DNA from: Mycogone perniciosa
Lineage: Eukaryota; Ascomycota; Sordariomycetes; Hypocreales; Hypocreaceae
Direction: 5' to 3'
DNA length: 64,000 nt
NCBI GenBank assembly: GCA_025331125.1
Contig: JAOALB010000169.1
Span: 1 to 64,000, forward strand
Below the pieces are notes generated by a model that was not told the origin of the DNA, searched no databases, and worked only from the letters and a program-made list of their open reading frames with translations. How positions within the stretch are numbered: the stretch's first letter is position 1; each line of letters opens with the position of its first letter. A program made the position numbers and the translations under genes. This document shows positions 1-10,939 of the stretch, one piece after another.

Positions 1-2130
1 CTAAATGCAATTATAAAATTTATAATAAAAAACTGCTAGCTATTATTAAATTATTAAAAGAATAGCACTTTAAGCTTTAAAGTATAAAAAATAAATTTAA
101 GATTATTATAGACTATAAAAACTTAAAATACTTTATAACTATTAAAGTATTAAATTAAAGATAAGTCTATTAATTTAAATTCTTATTTTAATATAATTTC
201 CGGATTATTTATTGGCCTAGGTTAAAAGTAGTAAGGCTTAATATATTAAGTAAGAGATTTTAAGATATCCTAGTAAAGTTAGACTAGGATAATAGCCAAT
301 TAAAAGAAAGAAAAAAAACCTTACTCCTAGAAAGCTGCTTTAACCCCTATACCTATACTAATATTACAGGAAATATAAATAATAAAAACCTCTTTACTAT
401 AACAACTCCTTAATCCTAAACTTAAAGATATTAATTAATAGAATAATTAATAAAGCCTATAAAATATTAAATATAGTAAATATTATAATATAAGCGCTTT
501 AAGACTTAGCTATTTAATAATAGCTTAAAAGCATTTAAAGTAACTTAAAGGCAGCTATATAAAACTTTTAAATCTGCAGTAATTAAATATATTACTAAAA
601 ATAACTTTTCCTTTTATTAATAAATAAAGCGAAAATATAAATTATATATTAAATATACTATTTTAAGCTAAAAGGATACCTGGGATAAATAAAAATATTA
701 AACCTCTTTAACTATATATACTAATAGCTGTAAATATTAGCTAATATTAACACTTTTATTAAAGGTTATAACTTATACTTTTAAATAAAGTTAAATAGGT
801 CTACTCCCTTAAGATTCTTAAAACTATTACTAGTACTATTTTAGGCTTAAAATAATATTTTAGTAAACTATATTATACTACTGCTTAACTATAATTAATA
901 GGGCTTAGTCTATAAAAATATCTTTATAGTAGTATACTGCTTAATAAAAATATATTATTTTATTACTACCTATATACTTAATACTAAAGAATTTACTAAT
1001 ACCTTTATTTTATATATCTATACTTTATATAAAGCCCTAGAAATAATTATATTAAACTAGGGTATTTAATTTATATTTAAATTCTAAAAGCAGTTATTTT
1101 AATAACTTAAAATCCACTTTAAATATTTTTTAGTTTACTATTTAAAAATTAATAGCTAGACTAAATAGTTAAATATAGGGGTAAAGCAGTATTTTAAGCA
1201 GTTTATAAATTTTTACTAAAACAATTAAATAAATTAATTGCTATTTGCGGAGTTTACTTAAAATAACTAAATATTTAAAATAACAGGAACCTCGCTATTC
1301 TTTATAAATTACAGTTTTCATTTATACCTAAAAGTCAAGCCTTTAAACCCTTACCCGCTAAACCTATCTATTACCTAAAAAAAGAGTTTCTATAAAGTAA
1401 ACACTATAGCTAAGCGTTTTTAATAAATCCTAAACTAATTAAAAGCCCTTGCAATATAATTAATTATTTAATATAAAGCTGCAGCTAATATATTAAAAGA
1501 GGATTTATATTAATTTATAGTTAACGAAAAGGTATAATTAAAGATTAAATACTTTAAAATAAACTGCCTAATAAAGAAGGGAGACAATAAATAGGTAAGC
1601 CTATATAAAATCCTTAATATATACCTTTAAGCCTGCCGACTTAAACTCTTTAACTGCATCTGCATTTTCCCTATATTCTATAACTCTCTCTTTAAACTAC
1701 TAGTAGTTAATAAAGCAGGCTAATAGATATATCTACTAGGATAAAAAGCTATTAATAAGTAAAAGAATAAAAATATACAGGGATAAATTCTCAAAAAAGA
1801 TAATAAAATAAATAAAGTAATAGAAAAGTAGGAATTTAATAATATCCTCGACTACTATAATAAGGATAGCCTACACTATTATATAGCCTAAAAACACTAT
1901 ATACTAAGCTAGCAACCCGCGAAAGACCTTAAAGGATAAGACGCTGCCCTTTTAAAATACTATATAAAAAACCCCAATAAGCCCGGCCTGCCTGCCTAGG
2001 TCAAAAAGAGGAAAATAACCGACTAGCTGGACCTATAACGCAGCAGCCGCTTACAATAGAATTAATATAATAAAAGGATTAAAATATATATAGTCTTAGA
2101 ATAGCTATTTAAAGGCAAATAAAGTTTAAA

Positions 2131-2139
2131 AGGGGGGGG
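2131..2139 (+). other. Polypurine tract of Gypsy copy A
   Basis: This run of eight G follows an A-rich stretch immediately before TACTGTTACAGC. The arrangement (end of pol, purine tract, LTR start) matches the plus-strand priming site of LTR retrotransposons and recurs at 3711-3719 in copy B. Confidence 0.6.
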
Positions 2140-2142
2140 TAC

Positions 2143-2310
2143 TGTTACAGCACTAAACCTGCCCTTTAATAACTTATCAGCATCACATATATCTTTATAT
2201 AATGGCTTAGTCCTACACCTCTAAACTATATTCTCATAGCTTCTTGCCTTATTCAAAGCACAACAAAGATATTACCTTAACCCACTGTTCCGTGTACTGT
2301 AATAATTCTA
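2143..2310 (+). repeat. LTR-like segment of Gypsy copy A (3' boundary uncertain)
   Basis: It begins TGTTACAGCAC just after the polypurine tract. Its distal part (CTTAACCCACTG..., ACTGTAATAA at about 2272-2305) matches, with divergence, the segment at 3866-3902 after the second polypurine tract. The 3' boundary was not resolved and may extend further. Confidence 0.5.
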
Positions 2311-2519
2311 GTAATAAATATACCGTAATAGCCTCGCTATATATATATATAGCTAATATAAAGGAAAACGTAGAATATATACATTATAAGCGCCTATACA
2401 GTCTAATACATTACTTACGCGATATATATATTAACTGGTATCTGCTATATAAGCAGATAAGAGCTCCTTAGCGCTAATAAGCGCTGATAAATAGTAGGTC
2501 CTTAGCCTACCTAACCCAA

Positions 2520-3905
2520 TATATACTTAATAATATTATATTAGACTGCAGTATATAGTTTATATTAAAATTCTAAAAATAACTTTTAAAGTAATTAAAA
2601 GTTATATTAAAATAGTTATTAGCCTCTTACTTTAAAACTAATAGTTAAATTAAAAGAATTAATATAAATATAAAATAATACCTATCAGCTTTTATTAATT
2701 TTTACCGGGATAATTAGGCTTATTAACTTTTATTAGCTAAATTTGCTGCAAATAATATAATATCTAAAACTATGAATATATTGCTATTTTTCGCTAATTA
2801 TAGTTTTAACCCTCGCTTAAAGATAAAGCCTTTATAGCCCTGCCCACTAAACCTCTCTATAGTAAAGAAAAGAGAGTTTTTCTGCGCTAATACTATTGCT
2901 AAGCAATTCGAATATATTATTATATAGCTAAAAGCCCTCGCTAAAGCTTTAAGAAAAAGATACGAAAAAAACATAAACGCGTAAAGAGAGGTATTACCAG
3001 TCTATACTATTAGGCAAGAAGTCTTTATCGATATATAAAATATAAAGATTAACCAGCTAATAAAGAAGCCAGACAATAAATAGGCAGGGCCTTATATAAT
3101 AATAAAAGTATACTTATAAGCCTATATTATTAGCCTGCCAGAAAGTATAAAGATTTTCCTAGTTTTATATAACTCCCTCCTATAACCTAAAATAGCTACT
3201 TTACTGCATTTTAGGTAAAAGATAATTAATAAAGTTAAGTTAAAGAATATTTAAAGTAAAATACTAGAAAAAGAAAATAATATAAATAAAATATAAAAGA
3301 AATAGGAGTTTAAAGCGCTTTTAGATTATTATAATAATAATAAATTCTACTACTTTATTAAATAGAAATACTATACTGCTATATAGCAATTAATTAAAGA
3401 TTTATAAAGCTAAAAAAGGGTAATATAAGACTTTTATAAAGGAAACCTAAAAAAGCTAGGCCTATTATAATAGGTATTAAAAGGAATTATAAAAAAGGAA
3501 AAAGGAAATAGCTAAAAAGAAACTAATACCTATAAAGCGCTAATTAAAGACTATACTGCACTAAAGCCTATAACTAAACTATATATTATTAATACCAAAA
3601 ACTATTTAATTCGCCCTATTTACCTTTATATTAAAAGTATTAAGATAGATTACCTGGAATTTCGATTTATGCAAGCAATATAGCTATTCGCGACCGAATA
3701 GCGCAATAAAGAGGGGGGGTACTATTATAGCACTGACCATAACGCAATATTGACGCCCTATCACGTAAGCCCCGGTCACGTAACCAGGTCCCAACGCATT
3801 CCTAGCTATAGCTTTCCATAAAGCCTTAGGGCTTTCTCGTTCTCTACAGCATAACAATAATATTTGCCTTAACCTACCTTTCCATACTGTAATAAATATT
3901 TTCAA
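2520..3905 (+). mobile_element. RIP-degraded Gypsy relic, copy B, with 3' LTR-like end
   Basis: This is a second, shorter copy in the same orientation. At 3045-3100 it reads NQLIKKPDNK-stop-AGPYII; the TAG at 3081-3083 sits exactly where copy A has its own TAG (1592), again at an expected tryptophan. Upstream, around 2810-2990, a frame reads FNPRLKIKPL and then KALAKALRKRYEKN, resembling the end of a Gypsy integrase. A purine tract (3711-3719) and LTR-like sequence to about 3905 follow. The left boundary is approximate and the copy looks 5'-truncated. It is not functional. Confidence 0.7.
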
Positions 3906-4480
3906 TTTATTAAAAATATAATATCTTTAATAGTTATAAAATTATTTCAAAGTGCAGAAAACCTATATTAAAACTATAAAAAAATCCTATAAAGCTTTTA
4001 AAATATTTAATATTAAGAATTTAATAGTTTTTTAAAAAAGCTTTAAAAAGATTATTAAAAAGTATTAAATTAATCTTTTAAAGTATTAAAATAAAAATAA
4101 ATAAAATAGTATTAGCTATTTTTAAAAATAAATTTAAATTATTGTTATTTAAATAATATATTTATAATAATTTAAAATCTTTAATTTAAATAATAAAGAG
4201 TTTTATATATTTATTACTTTAATTAATATTAAAAGTAAATTTATCCTACTTTAATTTATATTTAAAACTTTCTTAATTAAAAGTTAAATTATAGTTTAAG
4301 TTAATAAAAATATTTACTTTATTTAATTAAATATTAACTTTAATAATAGTAAAATAACTTTTAATTATCTTTATTACTTTAATATTTAATTTTAAAAGAA
4401 ATTTATAGAAATAAAATAAATAGGCCTTTTTTTTAAAGAACAGTTTAACTATAATATATAGTTAAAAAAATTAAAATAGT
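3906..4480. other. AT-rich RIP-type DNA without recognisable genes
   Basis: It consists almost entirely of A/T with TA dinucleotides and short runs. I see no reading frame, splice pattern or family signature. It is contiguous with the degraded retroelements and probably is older mutated repeat sequence. Confidence 0.6.
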
Positions 4481-4552
4481 TGTTATATAGTATATAAGGT
4501 CACTTATCCACGCAGATTATATAGAGCTTTACTTTTGCAGGATTTATAGTCT
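4481..4552 (+). repeat. 72-bp direct repeat, left copy
   Basis: It runs from TGTTATATAG to ATTTATAGTCT and matches 4820-4891 over 72 bp. The four differences I see are all transitions (T/C, T/C, C/T, A/G), as expected for RIP acting on duplicates. It may be one of two terminal repeats of a small element. Confidence 0.7.
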
Positions 4553-4819
4553 GACAGTTATAAGCCCGGTATCGTTTCGCGCGAAATTATCCGACATAGC
4601 TCTAGGTTGCAAGTTCGACTCTGTTTAGAGGAGTTAAAAGACACTAAAATAATCTTAGATCTAGCTAGATCTAGGCAAAGACCTAGTTTAACCAGATCTA
4701 GGCACCGCAGCCATAGTAATTGAAAAGGTTAACAGAAAAAGTCCTCTGCGCCCTGCCTTTAATATATAGGATTACAGGGAATTCAGGCGCTCTATTAGGA
4801 CTATCGCACCTGGGGGGTG
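4553..4819 (+). other. Less AT-rich insert between the 72-bp repeats, with a pol III B-box-like motif
   Basis: This 267-bp segment is clearly richer in G/C than its surroundings. It contains AGTTCGACTCT at about 4611-4621, close to the tRNA/SINE B-box consensus GGTTCGANNCC. The left repeat's end plus the first bases of this segment resemble a tRNA D-arm (TAGTCTGACAGTTATAAGC). It also holds several copies of AGATCTAG at 4658-4705. I could not fold a complete tRNA. A tRNA-derived SINE or a small LTR-like element is possible. Confidence 0.35.
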
Positions 4820-4891
4820 TGTCATATAGCATATAAGGTCACTTATCTACGCAGATTGTATAGAGCTTTACTTTTGCAGGATTTATAGTCT
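4820..4891 (+). repeat. 72-bp direct repeat, right copy
   Basis: This is the second copy of the repeat at 4481-4552, preceded by CCTGGGGGGTG. It keeps the ancestral-looking C at two sites where the left copy has T and has T at one site where the left copy has C, so both copies have decayed independently. Confidence 0.7.
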
Positions 4892-5928
4892 AATAATAGT
4901 TATATTTATGTTTTATAAAATACCTTTAATTTAATAGCTAAATAAAAAAATATATTAATCTTTTATTATTAAAAGCTTTATAAGTTATATATTACTTGAA
5001 TTTATTATATATTATATTAATTTTAATATTATTATTATTATTATTTTACTTTATTTAATATATATATTTTAGTCTTTTAATATTAAAGTTTTATAGCTAT
5101 TAAAAAGTATATATTTAAAAGTATTATAGTAATTACTTTTTTAAAGGCAAATTTACTTTTCTTTATTTTAAGTTTATATATAGTTTTTAAGTTATTTATA
5201 AAAATGGATTTATTATATATAATATTATATTAAAGTTTAAAAAACTAAAATATTCCCTTTTAACTATAAACCTATTATATAATAAATTTTAAGTAAATAG
5301 TAAAAAAAGCAAAAAAACTATAAATCTAACTTATAGTGTATACTTTTTAAAAAATAATTCATTTTATTAAATAGTAAATACTATACAGTATATATATATA
5401 TAATATAATATTATTTTAAATTTATTAATTTATAAAGGCTTTTATTAAATAAACTTTATAATAATAAAAGCTATTACTTTAATATTATATATTAATTACT
5501 TTATTATTAGCTAAATATAGTATATTAATAAGTTTATTAATAAAAGGAAATATAATAAAACTATATTATTAGCTAGCTAGTGTATTATTACCTTTAGCTT
5601 TAAATAAATCTGCTTTTTAAATAAAAAATATAAAAAGATAACAAAAACAATAACTATAAAAGGCCTAGCGTTATATTAAAATTAAGATAAATAAACTTAA
5701 AGTATAGTAAAGGGAAAATAAACTTAATAGCGCTAATAGTATAAAAAAAGTATACTATTTAAAAAATAACTTAAAATTATAGGAAAAGATTAAGAATTTA
5801 TTCCTTTTAAAGTTAATAATAAAAAATACATTTAACTGCTTAACTTTAAAGAGGATCCCTTTATTATTAATATAAAATAAACTTTCTATATTAAAGTAGT
5901 AGTTTGTCGAGGGGGAATTGGCACTCCA
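4892..5928. other. AT-rich RIP-type DNA without recognisable genes
   Basis: It is dense in TA and TTA tracts with no credible reading frame. The GC content rises abruptly after about 5.9 kb, marking the end of the AT-rich isochore. Confidence 0.6.
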
Positions 5929-5929
5929 A

Positions 5930-5948
5930 ACACACACACACACACACA
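5930..5948. repeat. (CA)n microsatellite
   Basis: A CA dinucleotide run is followed by a few AAC units. It sits at the border between the AT-rich block and normal-composition DNA. Confidence 0.85.
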
Positions 5949-5949
5949 A

Positions 5950-7319
5950 CAACAACCTGAATAGAGCGCGTGAACCATGCTCTTGATAGAACCACGAAGC
6001 CGCAGTTGGGTAATATAGGGACTAAAAGATACTGCGAATCATTTGATCATGATGTCTGCAGCCGAAAGCAACCAACGGTTACCTCTTTACGCCTTAGCGG
6101 CCGTGAAATCACAGGTAGGGTAATGTATTGAGGGAGAATGCAGGTTGTTTTGTTATTAAACTAGGTCTATCTGTTTTATCTTTATACTTTTACGCTTTCC
6201 TAATCTAGTAGTTGCTTAAATAAGTAACTGACTTTTCTTAAGTAAGCTAGTAAAAAGGAGTGCAAGTGTATTAGGTATATCAGTTACCCCCAACAAAGTA
6301 GTTTAATAAGCTATATAATAACCTATTATCGTTAGCTAAATATTAAATGCCTTTTGAGGAAATAGAAGTTACAGCTCTATTAATATTAAACTTAGCCCCT
6401 TTAATAATAACGATAATAATAACAACAATAACAAGCCGATATAAAAGCCGATACAAAAGCTAATACAACCACTAAATAAAAATATTATGAATATCCCATT
6501 ATCGCCACCAGCTAGCCACCTTAACAACTATATTAAAATGCCTTTATCGCTAATATTACTGTCTTTTCCTCTATTAAATAAAAAGCGCTATAAAAATATA
6601 ATAAAAGAAATAGCTAAATAGCAGGCAAGCCGAGAATAAAATAAATAAATAGCTGAAAAGAAATTAAGTATTTATTATAGACTTTAATATACTGTAATAA
6701 AATAAAGATAATTATTGCGTAAAGAAATATATATAAACTTTAGCTGTAGCTCTATAGGAAAAAAGTGTATCGGACTTTTATGGTATATCAGGACTTTTAT
6801 AGCCAACTATTAGGCGAAGTCCAACAGTTGGTTTCCAGAGGACCCACCAACGGGTAATGGATATCCGGTTGAAAACAGATGTGGGTAATGATGGGGAGTT
6901 GGGAGAGTCTGGAGGGAATAGCTCCAGTGTCACGCAAAAAGTTTCGGTAAATTTTATATAGAGCTGCCTTACTTCGTACAACAGTTACCGAAACTTTCTT
7001 CTCCCCACTGTAGCACAAGATACGCCAGGTAACGCCCATACTTCTTCCTCGGGACTGCCCTCTATGCCTGTTCATAAACAAGCACATAATTCGAATACTT
7101 GGTTCGTTTGTATGAATGATACAACCCATACAATGGTGGGTGGCTTGGGGGAAGAGGCATCTTGACACGATCAATTACAGAACAATTGGTACACTGCAGA
7201 GTTGTTGCCAGACAGGCATGTTGAATCGATTTCTGCGAAGAAAATCCGCCCTCATCCTTCTTCCATCAAGTAAGCATCGTCATCTGAACAATTATCCAAT
7301 GTAACTGACAATCATGTCA
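5950..7319. other. Transitional intergenic DNA; no supported gene
   Basis: Around 6390-6480 there are imperfect AAT/AAC-rich and CCGATA(A/C)AAAGC repeats, and the region to 6770 is still AT-rich. From 6780 composition is normal. A minus-strand frame around 6990-6920 contains ALYKIYRNFLRDTGAIPS, which faintly resembles an LYR-motif protein, but there is no convincing start, length or gene structure, so no gene is called. Confidence 0.4.
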
Positions 7320-8570
7320 CTATCTCTGACGCACCCGTGTCTCCAGCATAGCAATGTGACTACCCTCCGACTTATACACCTTTACAAGTTCCAAGCCTAC
7401 CTCATTAAAGATATTTTGAAAGTCGGCGAGGGAGCGCTCCCTACCACCAATAGCCAACAGCGAGAGGTCGAGCCAGTAGGCAGTCATGGGTCCACCCACT
7501 TCGACTCGATCAGGAATCAGCATGTCGCAAATAATAAGTCGCGAGTCAGGTCCCATGGCTGACTTTGTATTTTTCAGGATCTCGACTACAACTTCATCGT
7601 AAAAATCGTGGAGAAGGCGGCGCATGAAGTACACATGGGCATCTTAGGGAATGCGCATTAGTAGGAGGACTGGTGAAAGAAGGGGTCATTGCGAGGGCCT
7701 ACCTTTAATTGGTTGTGTAGTGAAGATGTCATATGCCATCGGCTTGATGCCAGGAATGCTCTCTGGCTTCAGAGAGTCGATTACGACGGGCAGATCTTGC
7801 AATATCAAGCTCCCACCAAAGGATCCACCACAGTGTGCTTGTATCGCCAACAGTGCTTGGCCTCTACCACCACCAACATTGACAATGAATGGGCGTTTAG
7901 TGTCCTGCTGTGCCTTGGTCTCGAGTTCTTCGAAGGGAAACATGCCGAGAATGGGGAAATCCTTCTCCATATTCTGCAACGTCAAGTTCCACAGCTCACG
8001 GTATTTGAGGTCCATATCTACTACCTCATAGTACGTCTTGCCTTCATGACCTGTCGCAAAGGCAAAAGGGCTCTTCCGGATGTCGTACAGCTCTTCCGGC
8101 TTGTGGGTCTTTACGTAGTCTGGAATGGCGACCAAGGCCATCATAGTGTCGACACACACTCGCCATGCCTCCCAGCGCAGTGGGATGGAAAGCTAGCGAC
8201 AGCTTGTTGTGTCTGTATTCATCTGCTCCTGTCTCCTCGAAAATTCCATTGACGACGAGGAGGCGCATGGCTCTGGTGATTATCGAGATACCAGCCTTGC
8301 ACTGCGAGGCTAAAACTGTAGCGGTGATGCTCTCCTCTGCTGGGAAGTTCTCAAAATGCCGATTCGGACCGCAATGTTGAGGGCCGCCGCCACGGTCATG
8401 TTTTCTTGTAATCGAGTTCCGATATCGTACGGCTCTTCCAAGATGGTACGCACATTGTCCGCGCATTTTAACAGTGACAGGTGCTGAGCGGGTGTTCCAT
8501 CGGACGCTTCGAGGGATGCCACCAACGCCCTGGCTTCGACCAAGGCCTTGTCAATTGCAGCTGGATTCAT
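7320..8570 (-). pseudogene. SAM-dependent O-methyltransferase (COMT-like), two frameshifts
   Basis: The product belongs to the fungal plant-type O-methyltransferases that methylate small phenolic or secondary-metabolite hydroxyls. Reading from ATG 8570 through frame changes gives an N-terminal dimerisation/winged-helix part (LLVVNGIFEE, DEYRHNKLSLAF), the SAM motif VNVGGGRGQ and the catalytic-His region LRRLLHDFYDE-like after a 60-bp intron (7643-7702, donor GTAGGC, acceptor CTAAG). The stop is at 7320. The first break is at the T4 run (plus 8353-8356), where one more T would restore GIFENFPAEES. The second is at the GT repeat (plus 8152-8157), where two more bases would restore MASVCVDTMMALV. 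Downstream of both breaks the family match is intact. It is either a recent pseudogene or a product of sequence errors. It is head-to-head with another methyltransferase gene at 9058. Confidence 0.8.
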
Positions 8571-9057
8571 GTTGATGTTGTGCTGGTGATGCAATTCTCT
8601 TTGTGCTCTGCTGGTTCAATAATCTGACATTTACGAATCCTGGGCCAGAGAGTCGCGGGTCCCCAGCGACACGAGAAGAGGAAAGAGATGAGTAAATGCG
8701 GCTGTCATCCCATGACCCCATGATACAGACATTGTAGCAATTTTTATTGGGAGCCCCTGCAACACCCCTCCGCTTCGAGACCAGAAACAGCGAGATGCAG
8801 ACAAACGTGACAGGTCATTATGCACGTGAGAGGAGGCAACACGATCGCGCCTATGACATTCAATCGCCTTGCGTAATTACTCTGCCGAGGCTGCAACGTC
8901 TGCACATTTGCATTGACACATCAAAAGCTTATGCATCCTGTTAGCCGATGGTGGTTGCGAGTTTTATAAATGCCTCCCTCCTCTCCAGTTGAGGAGTGAC
9001 TCGCAGGTAATTCACAATTTTGGTATTTGGCATTTCATTCACTTCCTCGTGAGCATT
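8571..9057. promoter_or_regulatory. Divergent promoter between two methyltransferase genes
   Basis: This 487-bp gap separates the minus-strand O-methyltransferase from the plus-strand LaeA-like gene, so both are probably driven from here. A TTTATAAAT sequence near 8963 could serve as a TATA element for the plus-strand gene. I identify no specific factor site. Confidence 0.4.
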
Positions 9058-10613
9058 ATGCGCGATCCTGCTGAAGCTATTACCCCGGACGAGGTGAGCT
9101 TATCTCCCACTGGATCTGGTTTGTCTGTACTCCGTACAGGGGAATTCATACCGAATTTCGGGTCATTGACATCAATCGAGATGGAACCGCCGCATGCTTC
9201 CAGCTACTAACATGGGTCCATAGTCGGCGTTGCACCCGGACGACGATGCGGTGCGTAATCTGGCGCTTCCTTCGCAGAAAAAAATTCTGATCATTCCTCA
9301 CTTAGTTGACCAGCGATGCCGACAGCGTTGCGTCGTCATTGACGTCTATAAGTTCGTCTGTGATTCATGGTACTATTGGAGAAGGGCAACGCACCTACGC
9401 AGTGTACGGCAAAGAAGGTGAGAATACGGCTTTCGCCCTCGAGGGTCATTTCGTACACGACTAACTCCCGTCACCTCAGAGTATGGCTTGCCTATGGATG
9501 AACAGGAGATGCAACGCATGGATGTGTGCCATGCAAAGTACTACGCTCTGCTCGAGAAGAACTATTTTCTGGCACCTATTGACGAAAATCCCCAGAGAAT
9601 CTTAGACTTGGGATGCGGATCTGGTAAGTTTACCACAACATCACTCATTGTTGCCACTTGCATTCTCATGTGTACGTGCGCGATCAGGCATTTGGTCCAT
9701 TGATATTGCGGATGAATTCCCTAGCGCAGAGGTATGAGCTCATTCTACTAAGTTGTGTATGTAAAACAGCAAGGAGCTGACGATGAGAAGATCATCGGCG
9801 TTGATATTGCCCCTACTCAGCCTCAGTGGTTAGCTCAGAATCCCCCAAGCAGATGCAAATGCACATATGCTCACCTCTCCTTTAGGGTGCCACCGAACTG
9901 CCGTTTTGAGCTCGATGATATAGAGCAACCTTGGACCTGGAAAGAAGGCACTGCCGACTTCATATTCGCCCGGGACCTGCTTCTTGCTATTCGTGACTTT
10001 CCAACCCTCATTAAGCAATGCTACAGGTAACCAGCCCTCACCATTTTACCTGTTTCGATCTGACACGGAACATAACAGGCATCTCAAACCTGGAGGCTGG
10101 GTCGAATTTCAATGTGTCACCGGAGTGCTTCGGTGTGATGATGGATCCGTACCCAAGGACAGCAACATTCAGAAAATGGCGGATAACCTGAAATTGTCTT
10201 CCGATAACTTTGGAACACCAATAGACGACCCGACGCGATGGAAGAATTGGTTCGAAGAAGGCGGTTTTGGGTGCGTAACTGAGAAGGTGTTCAAGATGCC
10301 CTTAAGCCCATGGCCTCGTGATAAGCGTCTGAAGTTGGTCGGGGCGTGGGAGCAACACAATCTGCTGAACAATCTGGACGGCATGCTGATGAGGCTATAT
10401 TCGAAAGGCTTGGGCTGGAGCGAGGAGGAAATACGCGTCTTTCTTGCATTGGTGAGGAATGATCTACGAAATCTAGCCATTCACTCATATTGGCCATTGT
10501 GAGTAACCCACTCTGAACATGGCCATCGCACTGGAACGCCGATTGCTATCAGGAATATACTGACAATCACTAGTTACACCGTATACGCAAGAAAGCCGCT
10601 CTCGAGTGCATAG
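9058..10613 (+). CDS. LaeA-like / UMTA-family SAM-dependent methyltransferase
   Basis: This is a class I methyltransferase of the large fungal LaeA-like family; some members regulate secondary metabolism, others modify metabolites. I reconstruct nine exons: 9058-9093, 9224-9250, 9306-9417, 9480-9623, 9688-9731, 9770-9828, 9886-10026, 10079-10498 and 10574-10613. They sum to 1023 bp, encoding 340 aa with no internal stop. The protein has the family's acidic N-terminus with the Ser/Thr run SVASSLTSISSSV and the YAVYGKE element. SAM motif I is ILDLGCGSGIWSIDIADEFP, followed by VDIAPTQPQWVPPNCRFE, the DDIEQPW motif, HLKPGGWVEFQ, and a C-terminal FYTVYARKP. The small early exons (36 and 27 bp) are the least certain. 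Intron 1 holds the GTACTCCGTAC repeat motif. The neighbouring O-methyltransferase may be functionally linked, but no biosynthetic core enzyme is present. Confidence 0.85.
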
Positions 10614-10939
10614 AAAAGATGTCTTGGTATATCATGGACCGTCCTGCGATTATAATATTTGGTGAGCCTTTCATGTACGCTTAAGCTACTAGTTCAACGC
10701 AAGTTAGGTTATAATCTTCCGATTTCCTCAACGGTGATATCGGAGCAACTCACTGCGCTGCAAATACGAAAATAGTCGTCAGGTTTACGGCCGTCGCTTT
10801 CTAAATACGTGGGGTTTCCACGTCGATCGTCGGCAGTCAATATACAGACGACCAAGTGAAGAATTAAAATTCATATCCTTGTCCACTTGACAAGTCTCAG
10901 GTCCTGTCTCTCTTGGTGGACCGGGGGAGAATGTCTAGT
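10614..10939. other. Convergent intergenic spacer
   Basis: It lies between the 3' ends of the LaeA-like gene and the chitinase and presumably holds both 3' UTRs. No further feature is seen. Confidence 0.5.

Larger units (their letters stand above)
1..2310 (+). mobile_element. RIP-degraded Gypsy (Ty3) LTR retrotransposon relic, copy A
   Basis: This is very AT-rich DNA without long reading frames. Translating through stops recovers the 3' end of a Gypsy polyprotein. Near 1563-1620 it reads LIKKGDNK-stop-VSLYKI, resembling the conserved integrase tail, and at 1955-2020 it reads KYYIKNPNKPGLPA-stop, resembling the chromodomain-type C-terminus. The TAG codons at 1592 and 1997 fall where tryptophan (TGG) is expected and lie in the same frame. 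A G-rich polypurine tract (2131-2139) and an LTR-like sequence follow. C-to-T changes turning TGG into TAG are the classic RIP outcome. The 5' part of the element lies outside the window or is unrecognisable. The element is not functional. Confidence 0.75.

Noticed and set aside
4530..4630. Complete tRNA gene
   Set aside because: D-arm-like and T-loop-like pieces exist, but I could not pair an acceptor stem or anticodon arm.
5755..5955. Small minus-strand frame beginning MLLCVCVCV
   Set aside because: The repeat residues are just the translated CA microsatellite running into AT-rich DNA.
6797..7174. Minus-strand 125-codon frame with a faint LYR-like segment (ALYKIYRNFLRD)
   Set aside because: Only about 15 residues resemble the family, the rest does not, and no plausible start or splice structure supports it.
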